Assembly: GCA_945859605.1 (NCBI GenBank)
Contig: OX243818.1
Location: forward strand, 36,021,773-36,085,772
DNA: 64,000 bases
Reading direction: 5' to 3'
DNA from: Lumbricus rubellus
Taxonomy: Eukaryota > Annelida > Clitellata > Crassiclitellata > Lumbricidae
The position numbers were made by a program, and so were the translations under genes. Of this stretch, positions 34,857 through 44,960 are shown one piece after another (position 1 is the first letter of the stretch; every line of letters starts with the position of its first letter). The notes under the pieces were generated by a model, which saw only the letters and a program-made list of their open reading frames with translations, did not search any database and was not told the origin of the DNA.

Positions 34857-36316
34857 CAGTGCCGGCGCTAGCACCCCCCGTACCCCCCGGCCGGGGGGCC
34901 TCCGAGTTTGAAGGGGCCTCAAGGGCCCCCAAATTTAGCTGGTCATTATGCCTAGGCCCTATTTGTGACTGCATATTTCTTAAACCGGCGCATTTATTTG
35001 AGGTTCCAGATCCGGTCTGGTGCATGCCTCAACTAACCATATGGCACTGCCATAATTATAGCAGACCTAATGCAAATATCATACCGGTCATATTGATTTT
35101 GGGCGTAAGTAAAGCCATTTAAACTAACTCAGGCAGTTTCGTCCACTTTCTCAAACACAACATTTATCAATTGTAACTTATTGTAATTGCTAGGCCTAAT
35201 TGGATGAGGCTCCAAAATAAAACCTGCGTGAGGCCCAAACATTAAACCCTGCAGTGTAGTGTCCCAGATGTCCCTGGTACGTGTCTGATCTCAAGTTTGC
35301 AAGGGGCCTCAAAATAATGTATATAGTTGGTAATAATAATTATACCTTTCATGACGGTTCATTCCTGAAACCACGCACCGAATTATGTTTTAACGCAAAG
35401 CATACAAAATAATATTACGCAACCAAATGGGAGACTCGGGGGCATGGGCGCCGGCACAATAGAAAAGTGAAACCTATTTTTCTAACCACTACTTTTGGGT
35501 TTTTAACAAATTTCTTCGCATTAAAACACTAACGATACGAATGATAAACACAGTGAAAGTCAGAAGTTTACGTTTAGAAATCTCTATAGAAATAAATATA
35601 TATCATGGACCTACTTTTAACATTTAGCCTACTTTGGACTTTTAACAAATTTTTCACGCATAGAAAACTGTTCACATTAAAAATAATACACAAAATGAAA
35701 CTGAGAAATTTGCATTAAGAAACCTCTTTGAAAAAATACCCGTTTTCTTAATTTCAAGCGCTGTATTTTTCATGCTCTCGCCACTGAAAAATTTAACCGT
35801 GACCATCGCAAAATTTTTGCCCCCTCCTGCTAAAATTTCTGCGGGCGCCCATGCTTGGGGGGGAGGGTGTGGACAGGGGCACGGCCCCACAATTTGTGTT
35901 TGGGACGGAGTCCTTGTATCCCCAATATTTTAGAAATATTTCATAAGTATCATCTACTGTCCATCAATAATAATCAATTTTTTTAAGATGACAGCCTATA
36001 AAATGCTACCATTAAAGTTGGCAAATCGGACAAATATAAACAACGGAGACGGGACACTCTGAAGTCCTAAACCACGACTAACAGCATTGAAAATGAGCAA
36101 TTTTGTAAAGATGACAGCTTAAATTTCACGATTGCAGCGTGGAAATTCCAAAAAATTTAACAATTGGGAGGGGACATTTATTGAAGTCTTACACCATGTC
36201 TGTCAGGCTTTTCAGCACTGATATTATGAGAAATTTTGCTGAGATGACAGCTGAAGGTATGGGGGCCTCTAGGTTTTTTTTGGGGGGGAGCCTCCGGTAC
36301 CCTAGCGCCGGCACTG
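34857..36316. mobile_element. Non-autonomous DNA transposon with CAGTGCCGGCGCTAG ends
   Basis: The left end is CAGTGCCGGCGCTAGCA; the right end in reverse is CAGTGCCGGCGCTAGGG. It splits the mariner transposase between 34856 and 36317. The CAGTG.CG..GCTAG terminus resembles the hAT-like element at 38277. Flanking 8-mers do not match well, so the superfamily is not proven. It itself contains MITE 35443-35853. Confidence 0.75.
35443..35853. mobile_element. hAT-like MITE, copy 2 (CATGGGCGCC family)
   Basis: The ends are CATGGGCGCCGGCA and, in reverse, CATGGGCGCCCGCA. The flanks CTCGGGGG (35435-35442) and CTTGGGGG (35854-35861) give an 8-bp duplication with one mismatch. The interior is closely similar to 2718-3195, for example AACTACTACTTTTGGGTTTT versus AACCACTACTTTTGGGTTTT. 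Confidence 0.86.
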
Positions 36317-36381
36317 GCGCTAGCGCTTCCAGGCTTGCGTGCAAGCAGGAGTATATGGGACATTTTGAGCATCTTATTTAA
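36317..36381 (+). pseudogene. Mariner transposase C-terminus after interruption
   Basis: Reads RLACKQEYMGHFEHLI and a stop, the usual GGHFEHL-type end of mariner transposases. It continues the gene broken at 34856. The coding region is therefore split by about 1.46 kb of later insertions. Confidence 0.72.
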
Positions 36382-38276
36382 CCATTAGTGCCCAGAGTGG
36401 TTCAACCCAACAAATTAAGTCTCAGTTTCAGTAACCTCAACAACTTGGTGCAGTAACATGGCTGGTAACTTTTTTATTGATTCCTGCTACACTATGAGTT
36501 CATTGAGTAGCCTACTTTCCATACTGTCCGTTATAACGGACGTATGGCACTAGCCCATTGTTTAGGTTACCACTGCAGAATCAAGCCTTCTTCTTATTTC
36601 ATACAATGCTTGGTGAATGCTTTTTTTAATTATTTGCAACATCTATTTACTAACTATCTTCACTTATCTAATGCCAGATGCAGGGAACCAGCTTATTTAC
36701 GAGCGTTTCATGCATTGTGATAGTATTTGTGGCTCCCAGGATAAAGGTTTCCATCACATTTCTCAAGCCTTGCAATGGCAGTTTGTATTTCCTAGTACAT
36801 TCCAATAATTGTTACCATAGCATTGTACATCAGGCTCACAGTACTGCAGCAGCACGTTGACCTTGGATGGATGGTACGCCACAGCACTTGAATACTTGAT
36901 GGTACGCCATAACACGTTTGTACACTTACAGCCATTATTCTGTTGCCTGAAGACAAACTATCGTCAGCCTGGTAAACTCTGCAAGAGATAGACCAAGCTA
37001 TGTCAAACAGGCAGACTTGTTGACCGTCACTATTTTCTGTTGCCGGATTCATATCATGTGACAAGCTTCGTGACGATCTTACTTATCAACACCGCTCATG
37101 CCTTGATTGCAAAAGAGGAACAAGGCAGTTTGAAAAACAGACATGACTTCCTTCTGGCTGTAAAACTATCCCTGCACATGACTCTCGTCTACCATCGCAA
37201 AAGTTCAAGCACTGAAAAACTATCATATATCCTATACAGGATGGGCGCATCTTGAACCAAGTGTAAAACCGAGAAGCCAGAAATGAACCAAAGCCTGCGT
37301 CTGGAGAGGATGGTCGACCTGGGAGAGAAAGAACAGGGATTGAGTCCGGTCCCGTCGCGGGGGGGGGGGGGGGGGGGTGGGGGGGCGGGGGTGGGGGGGG
37401 GGGTAGAAGCCTCTTACAACACAGCGGTCACGCCAGCATATCATAGGTATAATAGTGAGGCACGATACTACTTCTTTGCACCTGGTTGCTATGGGTTTCA
37501 AGGTAAATTGACCTGTGTACATGTTCCTCAAGTACATGCATCGTCGTACCCAAACTCAGAAGTGCAACATTCTACAATATTCATGTCAAAATAGTAAGTC
37601 GTCAGTCTGAATAAATTTCAGGCTGGTGCTTACATCATACTACACTGTGTCCGGTTAAAAAGTAGGCTAACCCTCACACACAAGTGTCGTAACTCGGTTA
37701 AACCTTTTAGGATTTGTGTGAAATTTTAAACACAGCAACGGTGGCCATATTTACACGAGATTCCAAAGTCGTTTGCAAATATTCGCGAGTTTGTCAAATT
37801 TATGAGCGTTTGCGTTGGAGCACCGAAAATTTGAACTTTCCAACATGGAAAACCTGAAATAGTTGTCCGTATCGTCTATAACAGGACTGTTTTCGCGGAA
37901 CTGTTTACACGGGCTGTTTTGACGGGGCTATTTTGATGGGGCTATTTTGTCGGGAACTGAATTTTTCGGGGCTGTTTTGTCCTTGGGCGATTACGACATG
38001 GATCGACGCGTTACTCATGGGGTGGGCGGGGGTGGGGGGGGGTATTATTCTTATTCTTTAGGTTAAGACATTCATGCGTATCCTTCAGTTGCCTATAATT
38101 TCATCACAATATAGAAAATGGTAGTTCGGTTTCATGCCTTTTGATGTATTTGATAGGCCTACAGAATGTAGCCACTTCTTGACCAGCCACATTTCAGAAG
38201 AATCGAGTAATGGCTATTAAGGACTTTCGGGACACAAAATTAAAATTCCGAAACTTTGATTTCGATTTTCTCAATT
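36382..38276 (+). other. CUB gene intron
   Basis: Contains a long poly-G tract (37359-37403), a tandem word array GACGGGGCTGTTTTG at 37878-37985, and a second G-rich run at 38023-38042. Open frames at 36.6-37.6 kb have no recognised domain. Confidence 0.5.
37359..37403 (+). repeat. Poly-G tract
   Basis: About 45 bases that are G except for three T and one C, including an uninterrupted run of about 19 G. It can form G-quadruplexes on the + strand. Confidence 0.9.
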
Positions 38277-39269
38277 CAGTGGCGTAGCAAGGTTTTTGGG
38301 GGCCCTTGTGCAGGGCTTTCGTGGTGGGCCCCTTCAATGCTTGAACCCCAAGATTGCAAACAATAAGGCTGCGCAAAAGCGCCTGGCTTTTGCAATAGAG
38401 TTGAATAGACTATTTACATAGGCCTCGAAATCAAATTTTAAAATTAACCTAGGCCTAATTCAATTTTTATTATTTTCTCCCGTTTGGCTCTATAAAATAT
38501 TTTCTATTTCTTCAGGCTGCCAGAGGAACTTACTGAACAAAATGTATCGATAAACATCGTTTCCTCTCTTGTAATAGGCCTATGAATTATAATCATCCAC
38601 ACTGAAATTCTATCAAACAGTTGGGTCATTTGACTAAAAAAATAAATCATTTGATAATATGGTATAATGTGAAGAGACTCAAGTTTTGGTTACTATGGTA
38701 AATATAAAAGAAGAATAAAAAAAATTCGGAAATGCTGAAAATGTTCGCTTGGGCGAATAGGCCTACCTTTGGGATAATTCCCTTGTGCAAAAAATAATTG
38801 AGACGCCTCCGTTCCCGAATCTTTTGTAAAGTAAGTGGCATACCACCATAGTTTCCGAAGTGCCACTCTGCTCGGTGTTGATATCCAAAGCCACCACCAC
38901 CTCAGCATTGATCAAACTGAATTCAATTCTGTCACCAGGCTTGACTAAGTCATCGGGGGTCTTGTGCAGTCAATCCATCCTGCACCACCGACCACCATTG
39001 TATAGTTATGTGGATTTGATCATTTGAGTACATTCTGAATATTGTTAAAGTAAAAATTGACTGTGGCTGCGGGGCCCCCTCTACAGTCGGATTGTTTGGA
39101 CATTCCCGCTCAAACCCAAAAAATTATTGAGTGTGTACGCTGTGCATGTAGGTTTGAATACATTCTGAATATCCTTAAAGTAAAAAAATGATTCTGACCG
39201 CGGGGGGCCCTTCACAGCCCGGGGCCCTTGTGCACTGCACAAGTTGCACAACCTATTGCTACGCCACTG
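38277..39269. mobile_element. hAT-like MITE with CAGTGGCGTAGCAA ends
   Basis: The left end is CAGTGGCGTAGCAAGG and the right end in reverse is CAGTGGCGTAGCAATAGG. The flanks TCTCAATT (38269-38276) and TCCCAATT (39270-39277) form an 8-bp duplication with one mismatch. Inside, a block of about 120 bp is duplicated (ACATTCTGAATAT..TTAAAGTAAAAA near 39030 and 39160). No transposase. About 993 bp. Confidence 0.9.
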
Positions 39270-39546
39270 TCCCAATTGTCATAGTTTAGCAAATTGAAGA
39301 TTCAGAAGAATACAACTTCAGTTAGAATTGTTTTTATTCTGTACAAAGTATCTTGAAGCAGAATAACTGCAGAATATGACTGAATAAAAAAGTCAAAACC
39401 GACATGTGACGGGTTTTTCTCCGGTGTCACATTTGTGTGTTTTATGACGGCCCCTCTAGATTATTTCTTGTGGCGTTCCATAAGAAATCAACCAAATTAT
39501 TAAGACTCTTAAGTGAAGAGTCGTCTGCTCTGTCTGTTTTATGCAG

Positions 39547-39709
39547 ATTACATGTGAATCTGGAACAGCCTTTACATCATCGTCGTATCATGGCTCACAG
39601 ATTCCTGCAGCTTTGACGATATCCTCTTGCAACCTTGTAAAGGTGTATTTTCACTCGGATAATTCCACTACATACTCAGGTTTCAGTCTTACATACAATG
39701 TGACTTCAG
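39547..39709 (+). CDS. CUB-domain gene, exon 8 (second half of CUB 4)
   Basis: Encodes ITCESGTAFTSSSYHGSQIP, LTISSC, VKVYFHSDN and GFSLTYNVTS. It begins after TTTTATGCAG and ends TCAG|GTAAAT. 163 bp. It differs from exon 6 at only a few bases. The next exon is 20 kb away because the Polinton lies in this intron. Confidence 0.91.
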
Positions 39710-40730
39710 GTAAATTATAATTTTCGATGTCACAATATGCAAATATATAATTGACGATAGAGTTATGCATATAGGCTTATGAGAATATTCTTTAATTCAC
39801 CAATTGATAACCGCATTTTGGTTTGCATACATGGTTCAACAAAATTAAATAATTGTTATTATACATAACGGAGTAGTGGATAAAGAAGTCCAGTTAATTT
39901 CCATGTTTTCAGAAGAATTTATAATGTTGAAAGTCCGCGAAGTAGGTTTCAAAAAGTATTCTTTAATTTGATTCATAAGTAGGCCTACGTCCAGCTGAGA
40001 AGAGCGTGGACTGAAAACCACTAGGCAATAGCTACTGTACTCCATGATGAGTCATTGATGATAGTCCGATAAAGGACCAAAGATCTAGTACCAAAGTTGT
40101 TCATTTTGGAAAAGTAAATTTACTGTAGATCGCACATGGATCCTGTGACCAAAATATGTCGACTCGTACAGCGACTGTGACGTATACGGCGTACGTGGCA
40201 TAGGCCTACATAATTTATTTGCTTCATTATTATTATAAACCTATTAACCAACACTGCAGCTCAAAACTATTTTATGCATAGGTACTTTTGATCATTCAAT
40301 TAATGCTGAAAGAAACTACATAACTGAGAACACAAAGATAACAAGAAACGAACACAAAAAATGTACCTCAAAATCTTTCCAAACCGAGACATGGTTTTGT
40401 CTCTCCTATAATTTTATTCTAATTTAAAATGATTTAACAACCTTAGGCTACTACTTATGATTATCCTTGAAGAAACGATTCTGCGTTATGGATACGTTTT
40501 TGCCTGCATGGCTTAATATATAATATGTAGCTTACTAGTATAATAGGTCTTGCATGTGAGTAGATGTAGGCCTAAGAACATAATATTGGGAATGGAATTA
40601 TGCATGAGACCTATCTGTTTAAATTTGTTGTCCTGTGTAGCGGAAACAGATGGCCCGAACGAAGCGCCGTAGAAACGTCACAGTTAGCATTTAAATTTTT
40701 ATCTTAGACGTTGCTCTCAGCATGAAAGGC
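39710..40730 (+). other. CUB gene intron before the repeat tract
   Basis: The first 100 bp resemble the starts of the introns after exons 4 and 6. The stretch 40300-40560 is similar to 27320-27500 (AACACAAA, CATGGTTTTGTCTCTCC). No gene. Confidence 0.55.
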
Positions 40731-41690
40731 CTTTGGAAGACCGATTGGCCGTTTTGAGCGAAAGCATAGAAGCAGACCGAGCAAATAGAGTCGAATAAAG
40801 GCTGCCACACGCTGCATTTCCATTCAAGTAGAGTAATGTTGAGTAATGTTTTGCTGTATGATTCATGCGAAACACTTTCGGTGTCGTTTTTTCGGTTACC
40901 CAAATTCAAATAACTGCACAGTGCACAGTGCAACCCGTAGTAAGCGAGTATTATATATATACGGCGCGTGATAAATCAAAGTCCCGGTTTGGGCAAGTCT
41001 GCAATTATATAGATACGGGCGATCCTGAGTTGGACTTAAAGCAATCGCGTTTGGGATTTTGGACTAACTACGCCCAACCGGCAGGGTTAAGGCCCACTCT
41101 GTCGTTGGAACGCGTGGCGTTCTCTGAGTCCCTATTGCGGGGGTAGACGCTGAGTATCATAGCCCAGGGAAAGGACTGATAGTGAGAAGTAAAGGTTCAC
41201 AGGTCTTTGGAAGACCGATTGGCCGTTTTGAGGCAAAGCGTAGAAGCAGACCGAGCAAATAAAATCGAATAAAGGCTGAAACACGTTGCATTAGCCTACC
41301 ATTCATGTAGAGTAATGTTGAGTAATGTTCTGCTGTTTGATACACGCGATACGCTTTCGGTGTCGTTTTTTCGGTTAACCAAAATTCAAATAACTGCACA
41401 GTGCAAACCGTAGTAAGCGAGTATACGGTGCGTGATAAATCAGAGTCCCGGTTTGGGCAAGTTTGCAATTATATAGATACGGGCTAAATCTGGAGTTGAA
41501 CTTAAATCAATCGCGTTTGGGAATTTGGACTAACTACGCCGAACCGGCAGGGTTAAGGCCCACCCTGTCGTTGGAACGCGTGGCGTTCTCTGAGTCCCGA
41601 TTGCGGAGGTAGACGCTGAGTATCATAGCCCAGGGAAAGGACTGATAGTGAGAAGTAAAGGTTCACAGGTCTGATACGGAAAAGCTGCGA
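40731..41690. repeat. 484-bp tandem duplication
   Basis: A block starting CTTTGGAAGACCGATTGG occurs at 40731 and again at 41215. The copies are about 90% alike to the shared end AGGTTCACAGG..., with small indels. Each copy contains GAGTAATGTTGAGTAATGTT and CACAGTGCA words. Confidence 0.9.
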
Positions 41691-42830
41691 TCCCCGAGGC
41701 TACCGTTCGGGAAGTACGCAAAGATACCGACTCGTGAAATACGGAAGCCACAGGTCCGTGAATAGACGAGGAACTTGCGGCCCCGCTAATTCGCGAAGTG
41801 ACCGGGCAAAGCGAAAAACATAAGTCTGCGAATTACGGAGAAAAGTTTCCCGCGACCTACCGTTCGACGAATACGACCCGCGGATCGCGAGGGGATCGGG
41901 GAGTGATTTGACGAAAGCACGTGTGTGTGCTAGTACGGGGACTCCACTTGTTCGCAGAAATACGGGACAAAGAAAAAATGCAGGTATGTGTGCATACGGG
42001 GGAAGTTTGCCGCATATATGGAGAGGGTGATCCACTTGGTAACGTTCGATAGACGTTGATACGTTGCCTAACTACGGGAAAAGCACCCGAGCGACTCAGT
42101 TAGATTAGAATTTGGGAAAGGCGGACCGTTGTATCGTATACATACGTCTGTTAACTACCTGAAATAATCTTTTCTGCTCGCGGGCCTTCCGCATTTTTTG
42201 TCTTGCGGGTATTTCGCACGTTATTGTCTGTCTACCGCATCTTGTTCCTAGCTATTTCTGTGTATTTCCCCGTTGAATCTTATCTGTGACTTTTTCGCGT
42301 TAGTCCGCGAGTTTGTTACCCAAACCCAACGTGGGCCGAAGTTACTCCCGTGTGTTTCCCGCTCAGCGTAAGTCTGATGAGTTGCCGCCTGGCGTCGGTT
42401 GTAGTTGCTTTAACCGGTTTCCCGTACGTTCTTGTCGACATACCCGTCTTCCACTCCTGATTCTTTTCGGCATGCCCCGTGGAATCTGAGTCGCGGGCCT
42501 TTCGCGTCCTTTGCTCTGCGGGTTCCCTGAACGTTCTTGCTTCCGAGTCTTCCGCGCTTGCTACCTCCGCGATTTTCCCATGGATTCATCTCGCGGGTCC
42601 TCCGCGGCCTTCTGTCTTGCAGGCTTCACGCACGTTCTTGCCTACCTCCGTGTCTTCCGTACATATTCCCATGAAATCTAGCCTGTGGTCTATTGGCGTA
42701 AGTTCGGGAGTTTGTCACCTAACCTAAGTCATAGTTACTCACTCATTTTTCCCGCGGAAACGCTTGCTCACTGACACTGGTCGCGCATTTCTCTTTCTCT
42801 TCGGGGAGGCCTAACTTGCCCGAGATCAGA
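41690..42830. repeat. Degenerate inverted GC-rich array (foldback-like)
   Basis: The left part (41690-42110) repeats words such as GAATACGG, AAATACGGGA and AAAAATGCAGG. The right part (42180-42780) repeats CCGCATTTTTTGTCTTGCGGGTATTTCGC and relatives, which are the reverse complement of the left words. Neither side encodes a protein I recognise. It lies directly next to the Polinton insertion site. Confidence 0.6.
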
Positions 42831-42873
42831 TCCTGGTTAGCGTGTACGAAACAGAATACTCATTGTGTTGGTC

Positions 42874-42879
42874 GCTCTC
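42874..42879. other. Polinton target-site duplication, left
   Basis: GCTCTC directly before the AG that starts the element. The identical hexamer is at 58918-58923. Polintons are known for 6-bp duplications. Confidence 0.95.
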
Positions 42880-42921
42880 AGTAGATGTCTTTTTAATTTT
42901 CTGAGGGTCTTTTATTATTTC

Positions 42922-42985
42922 CTGAGGGGGGTGCTCGGTAGTACAGTGGTTAGCGCGCTGGACTGTCGACCAAGAGGTCTTTTAT
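42922..42985 (+). other. tRNA-like 5' half inside the TIR
   Basis: TAGTACAGTGG is a full match to the tRNA A-box pattern TRGYNNAGNGG. It is followed by TTAGCGCGCTGG and, in the left copy only, a CTGTCGA loop-like stretch. There is no B-box or acceptor stem, so it is not a tRNA gene. It resembles the head of tRNA-derived SINEs. The right TIR keeps the A-box part. Confidence 0.6.
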
Positions 42986-43097
42986 TATTTCCTCCTCTTC
43001 TCCTTTGGGGGTCTTTTATTATTTCCTGATTCCTCCTCACATCTCTCATCTCACATCTCTCATCCAGCTCCTTTTATTATTTCGATCAGCAAGGAAA

Positions 43098-43248
43098 TCA
43101 AGGTCGTAAGAATACCGCCGAAAAGTCTCTAGCTAATATATTTAGTGCGATGTGTGAATAAACGAATATCTCGAGAAAATCGGTATTGGATACGAAAATT
43201 ATGCAACTACCGGTTGAATTGTTATACGCAGCTCCCGTTCCCCCTCCG
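43098..43248 (-). pseudogene. Truncated copy of the fibre C1q-like head
   Basis: The minus strand encodes the last 50 or so residues of the head of the gene at 57508-58581, with a few changes (for example AAYNNS for AAFNNS and VSNTD for VTNTD). It ends with TGA where the full gene has TAA. Upstream, the frame runs into the 118-bp tandem repeat. It exists because the TIR reaches into the fibre gene. Confidence 0.88.
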
Positions 43249-43664
43249 TGTATTTGTCGATGCATTCCACACATTCCATGGTGACGCTGATGTCGCCTGA
43301 CTACATAGGCTAGTTGCACGTGTTACAATAATTATATACTGTTAGATAATCGATATGCAGTGACTCCGCGTTTGTCGATGCATTCCACACATTCCATGGT
43401 GACGCTGATGTCGCCTGACTACATAGGCTAGTTGCACGTGTTACAATAATTATATACTGTTAGATAATCGATTGCAGCGACTCCGCGTTTGTCGATGCAT
43501 TCCACACATTCCATGGTGACGCTGATGTCGCCTGACTACATAGGCTAGTTGCACGTGTTAGCATATATACTGTATAATGCGATATGCAGTCACTGGCTTG
43601 TCCGCGTTTGTCGATGTTATCGATGCATTCCACACATTCCATGGTGACGCTGATGTCTACTGAC
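43249..43664. repeat. About 118-bp tandem repeat, four copies
   Basis: The unit starts GTTTGTCGATGCATTCCACA and ends GACTCCGC, with copies at about 43250, 43369, 43487 and 43606. The last is partial and carries a short internal insertion. It lies directly inside the left TIR, and no equivalent is present at the right end. Open frames across it are repeat artefacts. Confidence 0.92.
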
Positions 43665-43731
43665 CAAAAAGTTGATGATCAAAAAGTCCCCAGAAAAATT
43701 CTATATATATATAAATTATTATTATTATTAT

Positions 43732-43808
43732 AACTTTTTTTTTCTAACTTTTTTTTCTAACTTTTTTTCTAACTTTTTTTTTCTAGGTTTTTTTTTTTTT
43801 TTTTTTTT

Positions 43809-43845
<37 letters not shown>

Positions 43846-43872
43846 CCTAGGTTTTTTTTTTTTTTTTTTTTT
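43732..43872. repeat. Poly-T tract with CTAAC and CTAGG spacers
   Basis: A run of T tracts up to about 30 long, separated by CTAAC, TAG or CCTAGG. It marks the gap between the 118-bp repeats and the integrase end. A pyrimidine-rich arrest or slippage site is possible. No gene. Confidence 0.9.
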
Positions 43873-44043
43873 AGTCATCCGTCCCAAAAAGTCAAGAATT
43901 TTGTTTTCTCGAATGTCTTTTTCTTCTTAGAACAGGCTGCGAATGTACATTAGAACTTGTTATTAAAGCGTGTTCATAGAGAAGCAATGATTGCACAAGG
44001 GCTGTAGTAGTAAATCAGTTTGCTAATAGTAAATCAGTTAAAA

Positions 44044-44880
44044 TCACAATGATATCAAGTCTTTATTATCAATCCATGAATTGAATGAATCATCATAGCC
44101 TAACCATTTAACCAAAGACCGATTTCCTCTTTTTCTTATAATCTTTTCTATTTTAAATGTATCTTGCGTTGTCGATTGTAACTCAGCTTCATAAAATGTC
44201 CCTTTTATTTCTTCTCCATGATAGTCAGATATTTTATAGGTTATAGGGTCTGTGTATTGGATTTGTGTAATAGTAAAAATTTCTTGTGTCCAACGATTTG
44301 TGTAGCCTTTCTCGAATGTCTTTTTCTTCTTAGAAATTCTTACTTTATCTCCTACTGAAAATTTAGGTTTAACAGTTTCTGGTACAGCGTCCCCATATAG
44401 ATTCATCCACACAACCCATTCGTTTGCTTTGATACTCGCTTTAACAGGAGTCATTTTTATGGAAGAATGTCTTGTGTTGTTGTATAAATTAACCATATTA
44501 TCTAAAACATCGATATATCTCTGAGTTGAGTTTGCTGTAAAATATTTAAACATCTTCTCTTTTACTGTTCTATTAAATCTCTCTACGATACAAGATTTCT
44601 CTTCGTTCTCAGTTGAATACAACTCCATACCTAATGATTTTACCTGTTTATTATAGAATTCAGATCCCTTATCAACCCAAAGTTTTTCACCCCTTCTTTT
44701 ACTCGTATTAAATATTTTAACGAAAGCATCTGCCACAGAATCTCCGCGCTTATCTTTTAACGGCTGAATAAATGCATACTTGGAGAATATATCAATGACG
44801 CTTAACAAATATTTCACACCAGAATTAAATTTAGCATAAGCCTGCATGTCAATCAAGTCAGCCGCCCAAACTTTGTCCAC
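44044..44880 (-). CDS. INT: Polinton integrase with chromodomain
   Basis: A DDE integrase of the retroviral type that inserts the element and produces the 6-bp duplication. From the first ATG there are 278 residues. The catalytic core has the first Asp in VWAADLIDM (about residue 8), the second in LWVDKGSEF (about 95) and the Glu in CIVERFNRT. The second Asp and the Glu are only about 29 residues apart, shorter than in the relatives I know. An SH3-like region follows near 170-215 and a chromodomain at the C-terminus (IEKIIRKRG..LVKWLGYDD..SWI). The open frame extends upstream to about 45015 without an ATG and carries a typical ELHKP..RKF linker before the core, so the true start is uncertain. 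It overlaps the PLA2-like gene in another frame. Confidence 0.93.
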   Translation of the reverse strand: MDKVWAADLIDMQAYAKFNSGVKYLLSVIDIFSKYAFIQPLKDKRGDSVADAFVKIFNTSKRRGEKLWVDKGSEFYNKQVKSLGMELYSTENEEKSCIVERFNRTVKEKMFKYFTANSTQRYIDVLDNMVNLYNNTRHSSIKMTPVKASIKANEWVVWMNLYGDAVPETVKPKFSVGDKVRISKKKKTFEKGYTNRWTQEIFTITQIQYTDPITYKISDYHGEEIKGTFYEAELQSTTQDTFKIEKIIRKRGNRSLVKWLGYDDSFNSWIDNKDLISL

Positions 44881-44960
44881 TCCCTGAACATAAACAACTC
44901 GCTTCCTAAACTTCCTGACTATAGGTTTATGTAATTCGTCAGCAAGTTGGTCTGTCCATC

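Larger units (their letters stand above)
42880..43248. repeat. Polinton left terminal inverted repeat
   Basis: The outer block 42880-42966 matches the reverse complement of 58831-58917. The inner block, about 43008-43248, matches the reverse complement of about 58431-58670. Between them the two ends differ. The inner block includes the 3' end of a C1q-like fibre head. The outer block contains a tRNA-like A-box. Confidence 0.93.

Noticed and set aside
34538..35122. 194-residue frame as one protein
   Set aside because: Only the first part is mariner transposase; from 34857 on it runs into an inserted element and is not a real continuation.
41700..42727. Frames in the GC-rich tract next to the Polinton
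   Set aside because: They run through degenerate inverted repeats and show no conserved domain. They are not Polinton genes because they lie outside the element.
42922..42985. Complete tRNA gene in the Polinton TIR
   Set aside because: There is no B-box, T-arm or acceptor stem; only the 5' half resembles a tRNA.
43249..43664. CRISPR-like array
   Set aside because: The units are 118 bp direct tandem copies without spacers in a eukaryotic element, so this is a minisatellite.
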